A stretch of 64,000 nucleotides of DNA from Hydrangea macrophylla (taxonomy: Eukaryota > Streptophyta > Magnoliopsida > Cornales > Hydrangeaceae): contig CM066989.1 of assembly GCA_033977485.1 (NCBI GenBank), positions 31,535,095-31,599,094 of the forward strand, written 5' to 3'. Shown one piece after another: positions 10,631 through 24,028 of the stretch (the stretch's first letter is position 1; every line of letters begins with the position of its first letter). The notes under the pieces were generated by a model that saw only the letters and a list, made by a program, of their open reading frames with translations, was not told the DNA's origin and did no database searches. A program made the translations under genes and the position numbers.

Positions 10631-10973
10631 CGGTTATCTTTAGTTATCATCCTCGAGAACCCCGCGTCCAATCCGTTTTGCTCACAAAGCACACTTTCCA
10701 AATTCCAGAAGTTTGCCCCTAGACCCAGAGTCTTCTAAACTTTGATGTCTTTATCCGAGTCATCCACCACATCATAGTCGCAAACACTAGCACAACACCA
10801 GCCCACTCGGAGTGGCACACCCCACAGCGCCTGCTCATACTAGGATCAGAACACTAGGCATGATAGGACTCATGTACACAATCATATCACATACATGCAT
10901 TGCATATCACTCTTTTAGCATAGCATCCGCCTGATTGTTGTGTATGTGTATGTGTGATTGGTTCCTTTGTGCC

Positions 10974-11016
10974 CTGAACTACGTCCTGGTCTGATTCCCC
11001 TTGGGATACGTAGGCA
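10974..11016 (+). other. Conserved PPT-proximal motif of element A
   Basis: TGAACTACGTCCTGGTCTGA, then TTCCCCTTGGGATACGTAGG. The same motif stands at 15836-15878 at the same distance (~160-175 bp) before the next PPT and is the core of the 102-bp array. Its conservation in non-coding sequence suggests a role in the element's cycle; the role is unknown to me. Confidence 0.5.
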
Positions 11017-11163
11017 GCTCACGCAGAGCTCGACCAGCACTAGCCTCAGCATCATTGCATCTTTTGCAACGCTTTTTATCCTAAATCTATAGCCTCCAAA
11101 AGTCTTGTCTCTTCAAAACTTTGGCACTCGCTTGCGACATGCGTTGCCTCGCAAGTTCCTGCC

Positions 11164-11177
11164 AAAGAGGGGCAAAC
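11164..11177 (+). other. Polypurine tract of element A
   Basis: AAAGAGGGGCAAAC immediately precedes the LTR start TGTAGACACC and is the expected plus-strand primer site. The identical sequence precedes the next LTR (16040-16053). Confidence 0.85.
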
Positions 11178-14100
11178 TGTAGACACCCCATTTTGTCGGC
11201 TATCAGATTCAGGAAACCCATAGCTTGGTGGTTCACAATGATCAAAAAAGACTCAAAAAGGACTCCTGGAAGTTAGCTCTATTTCTCAAAATGCTCAGAA
11301 TGACCAAAACGCCCCTGAAAGCCCAAAAACTCCCAAGTTTGGACCAAAAGTTTTGGAAACATGCTACGTCGTAAGAAAAATGATAAAATGAGTTTTTAAG
11401 TAAAACTGGAAGAAATCGTCAGCTCCCAGAGACCCCCGGAAGTCCCGGAAGTTCCCCGAAAGTCCCCGTTGACCGGTTTGACCAAGGTTTGACCAGGTTT
11501 GACCAGAGTTTGACCAAGTTTGACCGAGTTTGACCAAAATTGTCCGAATTCACTGGAATCATTAGAAAAGTATTAAAATGAGTTTTAAAATAGAATCGAG
11601 CGAAAACGTCGGCTCCTGGGAGCTCCCGGAGGTTCCCAGAATTTCCCGGGAATCCCAGATTTGACCAATTTGACCAAGATTTGACTTTGGAATCGGGGCA
11701 CCGAAACAATTTTCAAATATTTTTCATGGATACTAGAGGTCAATAGCTTTCCAACGGTATATCACACATAATTCCTGGATTTAAAACTAGTTTATTATGA
11801 ATTTTCGAAGGCGAAAAAGGCGGTCAAACCGGCTTTTATCGCAAATACCGTAAAACTTTTCAAAGTGACCTATTCCTAACTTATTTTTTATGTAAAGTAG
11901 ACTCCATTACCTTTCCAACGGTATATCACAACCTCAATTTGGAGTTCGTATGCATTTTCTATGAATTTCGGACAAAATAGGGCCTTTTCGCGAATACCAG
12001 AACCTCTGGGGGCCTAAACGTAAATTTCTGGGCGTCTGAGGAGCAGTGCCGCCGTGGCACTAGCCCACTGCCGCCGCGGCACTCAACCCTCGCAGAGTCC
12101 ATTTTTGTAATTTTTTTGGGGGGCCAATTTGATTAATTGAAAACCAAAACGACGTAGTTTTATGTTCACGCATGTTTAGGACCAATGGGAACACTTCTAA
12201 AATCCCAAAACCACCCCCAAATTGGCCTATATAAACCCCCCATTGCTCTTCATTTTGGGGGGGCCAAGTGCAAAGCTTGAAAAGTTGTAGAGAAGAAGAG
12301 AGATAGAGATAGGTTTAGAAGAAAGAAAGGGAGCTTCTCCCATTGATTTTCCATAAGAAAGTGAGTTTTATTCTTGTTTTCTTCCATTATCCTTCTATAT
12401 ACTTCACATTCAAAGTCCATTCCAACCCTCATTCTTGAGCATTCATGAGATAGGAAGCTACTTCCATGTCCAAATGTCAAAATCTATGAGTGAAACACCA
12501 AGCTACAAGTCCAAAATCACATTGATTATCATCTATTGATTGCTATTTACTTGCTTGTTTATATATATGTTCATCCCTTCTTACCTCATTTCTTTTTATT
12601 TTTCTTTATTTACTTACTTGTTCTTCATCATCTAAATGATGACATGAAGTTTGAGGTGAGTGAATCCTTATGGATAGTAGCTCTTAACCTCAAAAACATG
12701 TTTGATATATGATGATTATAACTTCAATACCTCCAAGGTATTCTTGAAGTGTATTGAAGTTATGTTCTAATAAGAATAAATCTTTCCAACAATCTTGGAG
12801 GTTCTTGATGATGAGTTTGATGTTGGCATTTTAAGTGGCTATAACCTTCATTGAGTGTTGAAAATATATTTTCAAAACCTCTATTTCAAAACCCCTTTTA
12901 AAACCCTTCATGTTAATCTCAAGAGAGGAAACTCTAGCTTTTCCCAAAATCTTCAAAACAGTGAGTCAAAACAGTGAGTGAGCTGAGTTCAAAGATTTCT
13001 CTAGAACTCAATACTCAACATATATATGCAAGGCCACTTGGAAAGTCTTCCTAAATCATTGGAGAACACCCACGATTTTTGGTTTGACTTAGAAGTACTT
13101 GAAAATGGTCCATTTGGACCCAAACATTCCTTCCAAACATTCTGCCTCTGCTGTCACAGCAGCTTGACTAACTTCCAACTTCTTTTTCAGACATATTTTC
13201 CAAAAGGGGTGATCCCAACTTATTTTTCCCTTAAACTTCAATGTCGTAGGGAACTTTCTGTATAAAATGGGCCTCTAGATCACTCATTTTCATTTTCTAA
13301 GATTTTCTAACATTTCAGTCGATAATACGGACTCTATTTCTGAGTAACCTTTATTGTTTATGTGATTTCTCTCAATCTGTAGTAGTTATTAAAGATTGGC
13401 TTTTTGGGTTGTGTTCTAGACACAATAAGGAACATCTCCATAAAAAAATCAAGCATTGAAAACATTCCTAACCCCTCTTTTCAATTTTCCAAAGATCTAG
13501 TTACTGTTTTGTCCACTATTCACAGCAAGCACATTTTAACTTTCATTCCTTGATTTGATGCTTATATGCCTTCCAAATTAGTTCACATCTTAGGAAGTAG
13601 TTCATACTACATTTGTACATATCCCATGATGATTTTATTCATTCATTCATACACATTATAGACTTCTAAGTCATTCTAGGAATCCATGAACACAAAGCAC
13701 ACTACAACCTTGGTACATTCTAGATACATACATTGCATCCATGCAAAGATTTGGAGTTTTTGTAACTCCTAATCTAAGAAGATTATAAGCAATAATTATG
13801 GTCACACGTTCATGCTTCCCCTCGACCTAATTATCCTTTCATTCCTTGATTTGATGCTTATATGCCTTCCAAATTAGTTCACATCTTAGGAAGTAGTTCA
13901 TACTACATTTGTACATATCCCATGATGATTTCATTCATTCATTCATACACATTATAGACTTCTAAGTCATTCTAGGAATCCATGAACACAAAGCACACTA
14001 CAACCTTGGCACATTCTAGATACATACATTGCATCCATGCAAAGATTTGGAGTTTTTGTAACTCCTAATCTAAGAAGATTATAAGGAATAATTATGGTCA

Positions 14101-14761
14101 CACGTTCATGCTTCCCCTCGACCTAATTATCCTTTCTCATCCGTCCCGGGGATTGAGAGATCTTCTTTTTCTCAAAGAATAACATGCATCATAATAGCTT
14201 GCTAAGCATATTTTGATTTCTTTAATCATTTGCTTCAAGAACAATTCATGTCCCCTTTAGATTAGGGAAACTTAATTACTTGATACATGATTAGACGATT
14301 TTTTCTAGGTTTATTTGTGTGATCTTTCACTTTGCATTGTGTGATATTTGGCTTAGATCTTATGAATGATATCTTATCTTTAGATCTTCCATTTCAAATT
14401 TTCTTATGTGATGTAATATACTATCATAGTATTAATTGTCGAACCATACATAGTATAAAATGATTATTTGGATGCTAATTGAGGCTCGTCGAAAGACGGG
14501 ACGAGTTGAGGGTGTTTTAGTCGCGACAAAGGCTCCTTCCTCTCTCGTACCAAAACCCCGAGCCAAGTTATTTGGTTATGAAGGGCCGGTGCCCTTTATC
14601 CATTTGGGTGAGTCAAAATTGGGTTTCTTGGTTCCTTAAAGACCAAGTGGCGACTCTGTATCTGTTTTCAACAGACCTTCTTTTCTTCAAAAAAAGACCA
14701 TTTTCTTTCTCTTTTCAAAACAATCTCAAACAAGAGAAGCGGTGGAATCCCGGTATCCACA
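11178..14761 (+). mobile_element. 3' LTR of element A, 3584 bp
   Basis: It starts TGTAGACACCCC after the PPT and ends GGTATCCACA, matching the 5' LTR end at 1115. A TATATAAA box is at 12228-12235. Two GC-rich palindromes lie ~150-180 bp upstream of it (12046-12082). A 296-bp tandem duplication (13544-13839 = 13840-14135) is absent from the 5' LTR and from the LTR at 16054. LTRs of this size fit Tat/Ogre. The ORFs at 11419, 12250, 13026 and 14572 have no coding features. What follows (AGGAGCATCG...) is not a PBS, so 14761 is the right end of element A. Confidence 0.85.
12046..12082. promoter_or_regulatory. Paired GC-rich palindromes upstream of the LTR TATA box
   Basis: GTGCCGCCGTGGCAC (12046-12060) and CTGCCGCCGCGGCAC (12068-12082) are imperfect to near-perfect palindromes 22 bp apart. 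The related LTR at 16054 has three such units at 16901, 16923 and 16945, again 22 bp apart, the middle one decayed. TATATAAA follows at 12228. Confidence 0.45.
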
Positions 14762-16053
14762 AGGAGCATCGAGGAACATCAAGAGAATTGATAAGCATTG
14801 TTGGAGCATCGAGGAACATCAGGAGAGTTGAGAAGCATCGTTGAAGAGTTGAGGAACATTGGATGTGTTGAGGAGCATCAGATTTGTTGAGAAGCATTGT
14901 TGAAGAGTTGAGGAACATCGGATGTGTTGAGGAGCATCAGATTTGTTGAGAAGCATCGTTGAAAAGTTGAGGAACATCGGATGTGTTGGGGAGCATCAGA
15001 TTTGTTGAGAAGCATCGTTGAAGAGTTGAGGAACATCGAATGTGTTGGGGAGTATCAGATTTGTTGAGAAGCATCGTTGAAGAGTTGAGGAACATCGAAT
15101 GTGTTGAGAAGCATCAGATTTGTTGAGGAGCGTGAGAAGAGTTGAAAAGCATCATTGAAAAGTCGAGGAGCATCGTTAAGATTTGAAGAACACTGTTGAG
15201 AATCAAGAAGCATTGAGAAGCACCATCAAAGATTTGAGGAACAACATAAGCGCCGTTGAGAATTGAGGATCATCATTAAAATTTGAGAATCACCGTTGAG
15301 ACTCTGAGAGTCACCAAGTCCATAGTATCACCGTTGAGACTCTGAGAGTCACCGAGTCAAGTCTAGAGAGTCACTTCACCCAACACAACAAATTGGCCGT
15401 AACATGACACATAGCCCATCGGTCGCGGCACACACAAATCACAAAGCCCACTAGGAGTGGCAAACACACCATAAGCGTTCTTTTGGGCACCACAGTATCA
15501 CTTTGAGCACCACGCTCTTCCTTGGGTAAGACCTCTAGGTCGAGATCCCTCAACAGTCTATTAGTCGTAGCGAAGCGTAGATCACCAAGCCCACTGAGAG
15601 TGGCAAATACACTGAACACATGTACTAGGACCACAAGCGCTTTAGAACACAATACAGGCATGACACAAGTCCACTCGGAGTGGTACACCCCACAGCACCA
15701 GTTTATACTAGGATTAGAATACTAGGTATGATAGGACTCATGACACAATTCATATCACATCCATGCATTACATATCATCCTCATAGCATAGCATCTGTCT
15801 GTCTCATTGTGCATGTGTGATTTGCTCCTTTATGCCCTGAACTACGTCCTGGTCTGATTTCCCTTGGGATACGCAGGCAGCTCACGCAGAGCACGACCAG
15901 CACTGACCTCGGCATTTTTTTTTCATCATTGCATCTTTTGCAACACTTTCTTTTTCCTAAATCTATAGCCTCCAAAAGACCTATCTCTTCAAAGCTTTGG
16001 CGCTCGCTTGCGACATGCGTTGCCTCGCAAGTTAATGCCAAAGAGGGGCAAAC
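14762..16053 (+). mobile_element. 3' end of a second Tat/Ogre-like element (B): array, conserved motif, PPT
   Basis: From 14763 to about 15150 there is a ~60-bp tandem array (GAGGAACATCGGATGTGTTG, AGGAGCATCAGATTTGTTGA) that degrades to 15370. It shares no sequence with the arrays of element A. From about 15640 the sequence matches 10800-11177, including the conserved motif (15836-15878) and PPT (16040-16053). The simplest reading is that element A inserted into the array of element B and this is B's right part. If so, the five bases after 14761 should repeat just before A's 5' LTR, outside the window. Confidence 0.7.
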
Positions 16054-19000
16054 TGTAGACACCCCATTTTTTCGGCTATCAGATTTAGGAGACCCATAGC
16101 TTGGTGGTTCACAATGATCAAAAAAGACTCAAAAGGACTCCTGGAAGTTAGTACTATCTCTCAAAATGCTCAGAATGACCAAAATAACCCTGAAAGCCCA
16201 AATACTCTCAGATTTGAACCAAATGTTCTAGAAACATGCTACGTCGTAAGAAAAGCAATAAAATGAGTTTTAAAGCAAAACCAGATGAAATCGTCGGCTC
16301 CCAGAGACCCCGGAAGTCCCGGAAGTTCCTAGAAAGTCCCTGTTGACCGGTTTGACCAAGGTTTGACCAAAATCATCCAACTTCGCCCGAAAATTTTGAG
16401 ATCATTCTTCATTATGTGAAAAGTACTAAAACGAGTTTTAAAAGAAAATCGGATGAAAACGTCAGTTCCTGGGAGCTCCCAGAAGTCCCCAAAACTTCCT
16501 GAAGGTCCCTAATTTGACCATTTTGACCAAAAGTTGACTTTGAAACCGGAACACCATATCATTTTTCAAACATTTTTCATGGATACTAGAGGTCAATAGC
16601 TTTCCAATGGTATATCACACATAATTTCTGGATTTAAAACGAATTTATTATGAAGTTCCGAAGGTGGAAAAGGCGATCAAATCGGCTTTTATCGCAAATA
16701 CCGCAAAACTTTTCAAAGTGACCTAACTCCGAAACATTTTTTTTATAGGAAATAGACTCCAATACCTTTCCAACGGTATATCACAACCTCAGTTTGGAGT
16801 TCATACGCATTTTCTGTGAATTTTGGACGAAATAGGGCATTTTCGCGAATACCGTAACCTCAGGGGGCCTAGACACCATTATCTAGACAATGGAGGAGGA
16901 GTGCCGCCGCGGCACTAGCCCACTATCGCCGGGACACAGGCCCATTGCCGCCGCGGCACTCTCCCCCAGAACAGTCCACTTTTGTAATTTATTTTGGGGG
17001 TCCAATTTGATATATTAGAAATCAAAACGACATAGTTTTGGTTCCCAGCTTATTTTGGACCAATGGGAAACCATTTTAAACTTTTTAAAACTCCATTTAC
17101 CACCCCTCCTTTACCTGTAAAAGAAGACATTTACTTCCATTTAGGGAGAGACATGGAATCTTAAAGAGAGCTTAGGAAGAAACTCTAGAGAAATATAGAG
17201 AGAGAAAGAGAATAAGTAGTCTTCTTCTTCTATTTTCTCCATCAAAGTGAGTTTTCTTTTTACTTGAGTTTGCTATCAAAACTTCAATCATCCAAACATT
17301 TCTTTCACCACCATTCTTGAGTATTCATGAGATAGGAAGCTATTTCCATGTCCAAATGTCACCATATATGAGTGAAACACCAAGCTACAAGTCCAATATC
17401 TCAATGATTATCAACTATTGATTGCTATTTGAATGCTTGTTTACTTTGATGTTCATCTCTCTCTTAACCTCATTTCTTTTGACTTTTCTTTGATTATTTA
17501 GTTGTTCATCATCATCTAGATGACATGTTGTTTGAGGAGAGTGAATCCTTATGGATAGTAGCTCTTGACCTCAAAGACACGTTTGATGGATGATGATTCT
17601 ACCTTCAATATATTCATATGTGTTCTTGAAGTCATATTCTCAAACAAAACTATGTTTGTGCAAATAATATTGGGAGTTCTTTGATGATTCAAGGTTGGAT
17701 GAGGTTCTAAGTGGTCACATGGTCATCTCAAGAGTTTAAGTTCATGCTTTGAACATCTATTTCAAAACCCCCAATCAAGAACTCAAACTCTATTTCAAAA
17801 CCCAAATCCATTTTCTTCAAGAATGATCCAAAACAGTGAGCTGTTCAGATTCAAAGATTTGTTTTGAATTAAATACTTGAGTTATGATGATGAAACCACT
17901 TGGAAACTATTCCTAAGACATCATAGTTTGTCTCCAATTTTTCCCATCAATTATAGAGATGTGAAAGTATTATTTTCGGATTTAAGAAGTTCATATTCAT
18001 AATCTGCCTCTATTCTCACAGAATGTTTACATGACTTTTTGCACTTATTCTGGATGTTTTCGTCACTGTACATATATCTTTTCTATTTGTTTTATGAAAC
18101 TTGGGTGTCTTAGGAAACGTTTGGTATATAATGGGTCATCATAAACCCTTTCTTTGATTTATGAAAAATCATACAAAATCAGTCAACAGTGCAGCTTTTG
18201 TTTCTGAGTCATGTGTACATTCTGATTTATTTCTTTTAATCTGTGATAGCTATTGAGGTTTGGCTTTTTGGGCTGTTTTCTAGCCACAGTAAGGATGATC
18301 TCTGATTTTTTCCACATTTTTCTAGGCTTGTTTGACCTCCCATTATGATGTTATAAAATAATGCATATAGTCTGTCCACTATTCACAGCATGTCACTTTT
18401 TGACTTTCACACTTTGATGCAACACTCTCTTGTATCTAGATGAACTCATATCCCATGAACATGTTCCTTCCCACTTTTATCATGCTATATCATATCATGT
18501 ATCATCTATCCTCTCATGTATCATACTCCCATAGATTCTTGAGTTTGGTTTCCAAATAAAACCATGTTTTGCAAATACTTGGGAAGTTCTTGAAATGAGT
18601 TAGGAATTGATATTCCAAGTGGTTAGAATATTCATCCAAGTTCTGGAAGTATACTTTCAAAACCCCTATTTCAAAACCCCCCTCTTAAACCCCTCCTTTT
18701 GATTTCAAGAAATAAACCTTATTTTTTTCTCAAAACCCTCAAAACAGTGAGTCATTTAACTTCAAGGAATTATTTTGAGTTCAATACTCAATGTATGAAT
18801 GCAAGACCACTTGGAAAGTTTTTCTAACTCATTATAGAACATCCATGATTTTTGGCTTGACTTGGAAGCACTTGAAAAGGGTCCATTATTGCCCAAACAT
18901 TCCGCCTTTGCTGTCACAGCAGTTAGGTTGACTATAAACTTGTTTTACAGAAAACGTTTCCAAAACGAGTGGTCCCAACTTATTTTTCCCTTGAACTTCA

Positions 19001-20219
19001 ATGTCTTAGGGATCTTTCTGTATAATATGGGCTTCTAGATCTTTTGTTTTCATTTTCTAAGATTTTCTAACATTTCAGTCGACAACACATACTCTATTTC
19101 TGAATAACCTCTATTGTTTATATGATTTCTCTCAATCTGTGATAGTTATTAAAGATTGGCTTTTTGGGTTGTGTTCTAGACATAATAAGGAATATCTCTA
19201 TAAAAACGCATGCATTGAAAACATTTCTAACCCCTATTTTCCATTTTCACAAGATCATGTTACTATTTTGTCCACTATTCACAGCAAGCATACTTTTACT
19301 TCCATACTTTGATTTGATGCTTATATGCACTCCAAATTAGCTCATGTCTTAGGAAGTAGTTCATACTATATATGTACATATCCCATGATGATTCCATTCA
19401 TTTTTTCATACACATTCTAGACTTCTAAGTCATTCTAGGAATCCATGAACACAAAGCACACTACAACCTTGGCACATTCTAGATACATACATTGCATCCA
19501 TGCAAAGATTTGGGGTTTTTGTAACTCCTAATCTAAGAAGATTATGAGGAATGATCTTGATCATACGTTCATGTTTCCCCTCGATCTAATCTTCCTTTCT
19601 CATCCGTCCCGGGGATTGAGAGGTCTTCTTTTTCCTCAAAGATTAACATGCATCATACTAGCTTGCTAAGCATATTTTGATTTCTTTGATTATTTATTTC
19701 AAGAACAATTCATGTCCCCTTAGATTAGGAAAACTTAATTACTTGATACGTGATTAGACGATTTTTTCTAGGTTTATTTGTGTGATCTTTCACTTTGCAT
19801 TGTGTGATATTTGGCTTAGATCTTATGAATGATATCTTATCTTTAGATCTTCCATTTCAAATTTTCTTATGTGATGTAATATACTATCATAGTATTAATT
19901 GTCGAACCATACATAGTATAAAATGATTATTTGGATGCTAATTGAGGCTCGTCGAAAGACGGGACGAGTTGAGGGTGTTTTAGTCGCGACAAAGGCTCCT
20001 TCCTCTCTCGTACCAAAACCCCGAGCCAAGTTATTTGGTTATGAAGGGCCGGTGCCCTTTATCCGTTTGGGTGAGTCAAAATTAGGTTTCTTGGTTCCTT
20101 AAAGACCAAGTGGCGACTCTGTATCTGTTTTCAACAGACCCTTCCTTTTCTTTCTTTGATCCAAATCAATTTCAAACAAGTTTCAAAACAAACAAGAGGT
20201 GGAATTTTGCGTGTCCACA
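16054..20219 (+). mobile_element. LTR of element B, 4166 bp, with internal ~0.9-kb duplication
   Basis: It starts TGTAGACACCCC after a PPT and ends GCGTGTCCACA before a PBS. It aligns with the LTR at 11178-14761 but is longer. A segment around 17630-18550 is a diverged copy of 18555-19400: both contain AAACYATGTTTG/TTTG..., CAAAACAGTGAGT, ACCACTTGGAAA and the AATCTGTGATAGYTATT...TTGGCTTTTTGGG block. The TATA box of the sister LTR is not conserved here. PPT on the left and PBS on the right mean this one LTR joins two interiors. Confidence 0.8.
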
Positions 20220-20687
20220 ATCTGGCGACTCCACTGGGGATAGTTTTATTTTCAAAACAAAATAATACAGAGGTTTGACTCATAAGAAGCATCCTTAAAA
20301 TCATCTTGTTACTGTGTCTGGTTCACCGCATTGCACTCTTGCATTTCCCCCCTCCGACAGTGTCTGAAACGCGGCACTGACATTGTTCAGGTCTTGCTGT
20401 GCCAGGGTATAAGTCACCGTTGATACTGTACCTTCCAAGGTATATCAAAAAGAGTAAAAACTTCAGTACTGTCTCTCTGACAGTATATTGGAACTCTCGT
20501 CAACGAATCCTCTTTGACTAAACCCAGCCTTTGCATATAGATTCCTGTAGAACCTTTCATAGGACTGTTCATTTATCTTTTCAGATAGGACAATGTGATA
20601 TAACTGCTGTATGCCCTGACGGGATTACCTGCGCGGTGTAGACGCTTATGTGGCATAGAACAGAACATCTTTCTGATGATTCCCAGC
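20220..20687 (+). mobile_element. PBS and truncated leader of a third Tat/Ogre-like copy (C)
   Basis: The PBS TGGCGACTCCACTGGGGA is at 20223-20240. The following ~450 bp match the leader of element A (1137-1585) and stop abruptly at GATTCCCAG (20687). After that the sequence is unrelated. LTR-interior-LTR-interior order with a shared LTR points to unequal recombination or a tandem insertion, later truncated. Confidence 0.75.
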
Positions 20688-22744
20688 CTTGTACTAAAAG
20701 TAATATGAAATTATATAAATAGAAAATGTAGAAAGGGAGTCCCAAGCACAAGTAAAAACGCCACAGAAATTAAAGAGAGAGAATTGGCCTGATGGTTAGA
20801 GGTCAAATGATCACGGTAGTTCTTGGCAATGAATACTTTCAGACATTAATCTTAATGTGGGTCTTTTCAAGCATCTCTTTTTATGCTGCTTATCAGTCTC
20901 AGTTGTGAAAAGAATGCATCATAAGCAAAATTCCAGACACTGATGAAAAGAATAAGAGAAATACCTAACAAATGGCATGTTGTTGCAGTATATTCAACAA
21001 CATAAACAGGAGTATTAAATCAAAAAATAGAAGATAATTTGATAAATTCGTTGCGTGGACAATAAATCCACAATGTAGATGTCTAGGACGTGGACCACAT
21101 GGTGCTAGTTCTATTTTCTCTTTGCCCAGTTTTCGTGTATTTCTAGAAAATGACTTTACCCCTTATTTCCAATTATCATCTCTTCACTTATTTTGGGAGA
21201 TCCAAACAGAGAAAAGTTGAAATACACATAATCATACTCGACGATGTAGATTATTTGAACCATGTATTTTAACCTTAAACCAGACCCAGTCATATTAATC
21301 AAGTCCTTTAGTTAAATACAGAAAAACTAGACAACATTTGACCAGAAATTGAGTTTGGTCCATCAGTTCCAGTAAAAATAATGCAAATCAATCACCAGAC
21401 TCATCAGCAGTATTGTAGCAACTCAAAATGGAATAAACAATTTTAGAAAAGAAACATGGCAACACAGAAGGGTAAAAAAATTTATCTGTTATGGTAAGTT
21501 TAGTGCTCAAAATTGGGAAAGGAAGTGTCTAATCCTCAAAAATGAAATAGTGGTTATAATCGAAACAGATCGTTATTTTGAACTGGGACATGCTGACTTT
21601 AGTAACGAATCAACCCAGTTCAACTCCCTCATACGAGATGTATATGCACGTGCTAATAAATACCAAAACTCACCAAAACTCAGCATACTATTTTAAATAA
21701 GAATCATTTTGTCACTCATTTTGTTGAAATGTAGAGGGTGGGATATGTGTTTCCAAGGGAGATTCTAAGCATATCAAACACATAACTCACACATATATAC
21801 TTGTTTACAAACATGACTACTCTCCAGTTGTAGCAAAATTGAACTCTCTGGTGAGTCAGTGACTACAGAATCAGCTAGTAGGCGATTTCCTCTCTTATTG
21901 TCTCTGGTTTACAAAGCTTTTGGCCATACAAAGTATTTAGTATAAATTTATTAAATTGTTCACTTCATTTGTGGTGACTAAAAATCTAAGCATAAAAAAA
22001 CATCCAAGCAACAAAGAAAAGTTTTAAATTAGGGGAGCTTCTATGATGTAAAGAACAATACATGATGTCATTTAATTGGATAGAAGAAGAGACAGAAACA
22101 TACCGCACACAGGTAACACAAAAATTGATATGGAGTGAATGCAAGCCGAGGGATGAAAGCTCTTCCCATTAATGCAAAGAGAAATCGAATTCTACTTAAG
22201 AGTGCCTCTCAATTTAACCATAAATGCTAAGACAAAAGTCAAATAACAAATGCAGTTAAGGAGTGAACTCCACATTATTATGGAACTCCAAAATCTTTTA
22301 CTTGTACAGTAACAAGTAGCTGAGTATTTCAACACTGTGAATGATGTATTTTTCGAGTGTTAGGAAAGAGTGAAAGGAGGAGACTACCAGCCAAAGTTAC
22401 TCGAATTTTACTAGCTACACAGAAGAATCACTACCAACTGTCCAAAAAAGCTTTTTAGATAGTGGTGCTGATAAGTTCTCAACAAGAAGTCATCATACCA
22501 CGCACTATGTTTATGATTAAATAATGATTGATCCTAGAGAAACCTAAGATACATCATTAGTATTCAGATTGTGAAGGTTTAAGAAAAGTTTTTTCCTACG
22601 AACATAAAATAAAAAATAGGCTATAGAATAGAAAAACTTGAGGAATGGAAATCAAACTGACAGAGTTAGGGGACAACAAAATTTGGAGGTCCTTTTTTTC
22701 AAAAAGAAGTTATTTTTATCAGTTTTAAAACGCCTGAGCATATA
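20688..22744. other. Intergenic sequence without recognisable gene
   Basis: AT-rich single-copy-looking DNA with no coding similarity or element ends that I can recognise. The part at about 22165-22345 is a diverged direct copy of 23740-23905 (shared GTACAGTAACAAGTAGCTGA and AACAAATGCAGTTAA blocks). Confidence 0.5.
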
Positions 22745-22751
22745 GATAGAC

Positions 22752-22869
22752 GGAAATAGTGAGTATAGCTCATTTGGCGTTTTGCTAGGTCTGAGGCCCC
22801 TCTATTGCATAGATTGAGTTTTCGAACCACCACCACCTTCCCCTTGTAGTAAAAAAAGGTATGTAGATG
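22752..22869 (+). mobile_element. Candidate tRNA-derived SINE, ~118 bp
   Basis: An A-box-like TAGCTCATTTGGCG (about 22765) and a B-box-like TTTTCGAACC (about 22812) have the order and spacing of a tRNA-type internal RNA polymerase III promoter. The unit ends in CCCCTTGTAGTAAAAAAAGG. GATAGAC at 22745-22751 and 22870-22876 may be a short target-site duplication. Both boxes have mismatches. Confidence 0.4.
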
Positions 22870-22876
22870 GATAGAC

Positions 22877-24028
22877 AGACTGCCCTAACCACTACGTATA
22901 TATAAATAGACATATCTACACAACCCATATACAAATGTACCAAGAAAAAAGAAAAACTTAGGTTATTCACATTTGACAAGTAATTCACGGTTAAAAAGGG
23001 AAGTTCTACATAATCTTTGCAGTTTAGTTTGGAGCCATCCATGCTCGGATTGATACATAAAGCCTTTAAAGAGTACAAAGATGTGAGAAAAGAAAGAAAT
23101 TTCCATTTATGTTCCACGAACTCTCTAATAGTCGATCACCACTTTCCAAGCAATCCATGGTCATAAAAGCCAAGTTCTGCATACTCCTTACAGTTTAGTT
23201 GTAACCATTCAATCTTATTAAGATACATTTAACCTTCAAAGTGAAAAGAGAAAAAAGAAAGGAAAGTAAATGTCACTGAATTTGCATATGGTAATACATT
23301 TTCCAACAACAGCCGTGACCAAGAGACTCAGTCGACTAAAGATAATTTGAAGATGTACCATAAAACCAAAAGCTTATAGTTGTATTGCACAGTTATTCAT
23401 TTGTTAGATAAAGGAACAATGTAAAAAAAAAAAAAAACCCTAATAAATTCCAACAGTGAACTCAAAACTTGTGCATTAGTTAGTAGAATTTTTTTTTATT
23501 CATGGAGCTCTTGGAGATTTTCGCCATCAGATTAGACTTTGTTGGCCAAATACTTCTATTTCAGTCCCCCAGCTTCAACTCTTTCAAATACTAAGCATGT
23601 ACCAAAACCCCCATAAATTGATAAAACTACATCCTTTGGTAGCTAAGCGTGGAAAGCTAGATAGTTCCTGTCATATCACAAGTAATAAAAACGGTACCAT
23701 GTTTTTTTTTTTTTTGTCAACAACTGCATCATCTACCATTAATGGAAAGAGAAACGAATTTTACTTGGAGTGCCTGCTCAATTCACCCATAACTGCTAAG
23801 GCAAAGTTGCACACAATAACAAATGCAGTTAAAAGAGTCAACTCCCATTTTATTGTAGAACTCCCAAATCGTTTCATTGTACAGTAACAAGTAGCTGAAT
23901 ATTTCGACATGATCAACAACTATATATACCTTCTACCATGTAACTAACGATTGATTTTACATTGTTCAGGACTACAAAATACTAGGAAACAAGAATTACA
24001 AAAAAAAAAAAAGAAAAATATAAAGAGT
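22877..24028. other. Intergenic sequence with two old direct duplications
   Basis: A block at about 22975-23100 (AAGTTCTACATAATCTTTGC...GAAAGAAA) is repeated with divergence at about 23160-23265. The block at 23740-23905 is the partner of 22165-22345. T- and A-tracts occur at 23428, 23700 and 24000. The 110-aa and 96-aa ORFs have no recognised domain. Confidence 0.5.

Noticed and set aside
15371..16062. 93-105-aa ORFs in the 3' region of element B
   Set aside because: The sequence is conserved non-coding DNA shared with 10800-11177, with no matching frame there.
22740..22876. A complete tRNA gene
   Set aside because: A- and B-box-like sequences are present but no cloverleaf can be drawn; a SINE is a better fit.
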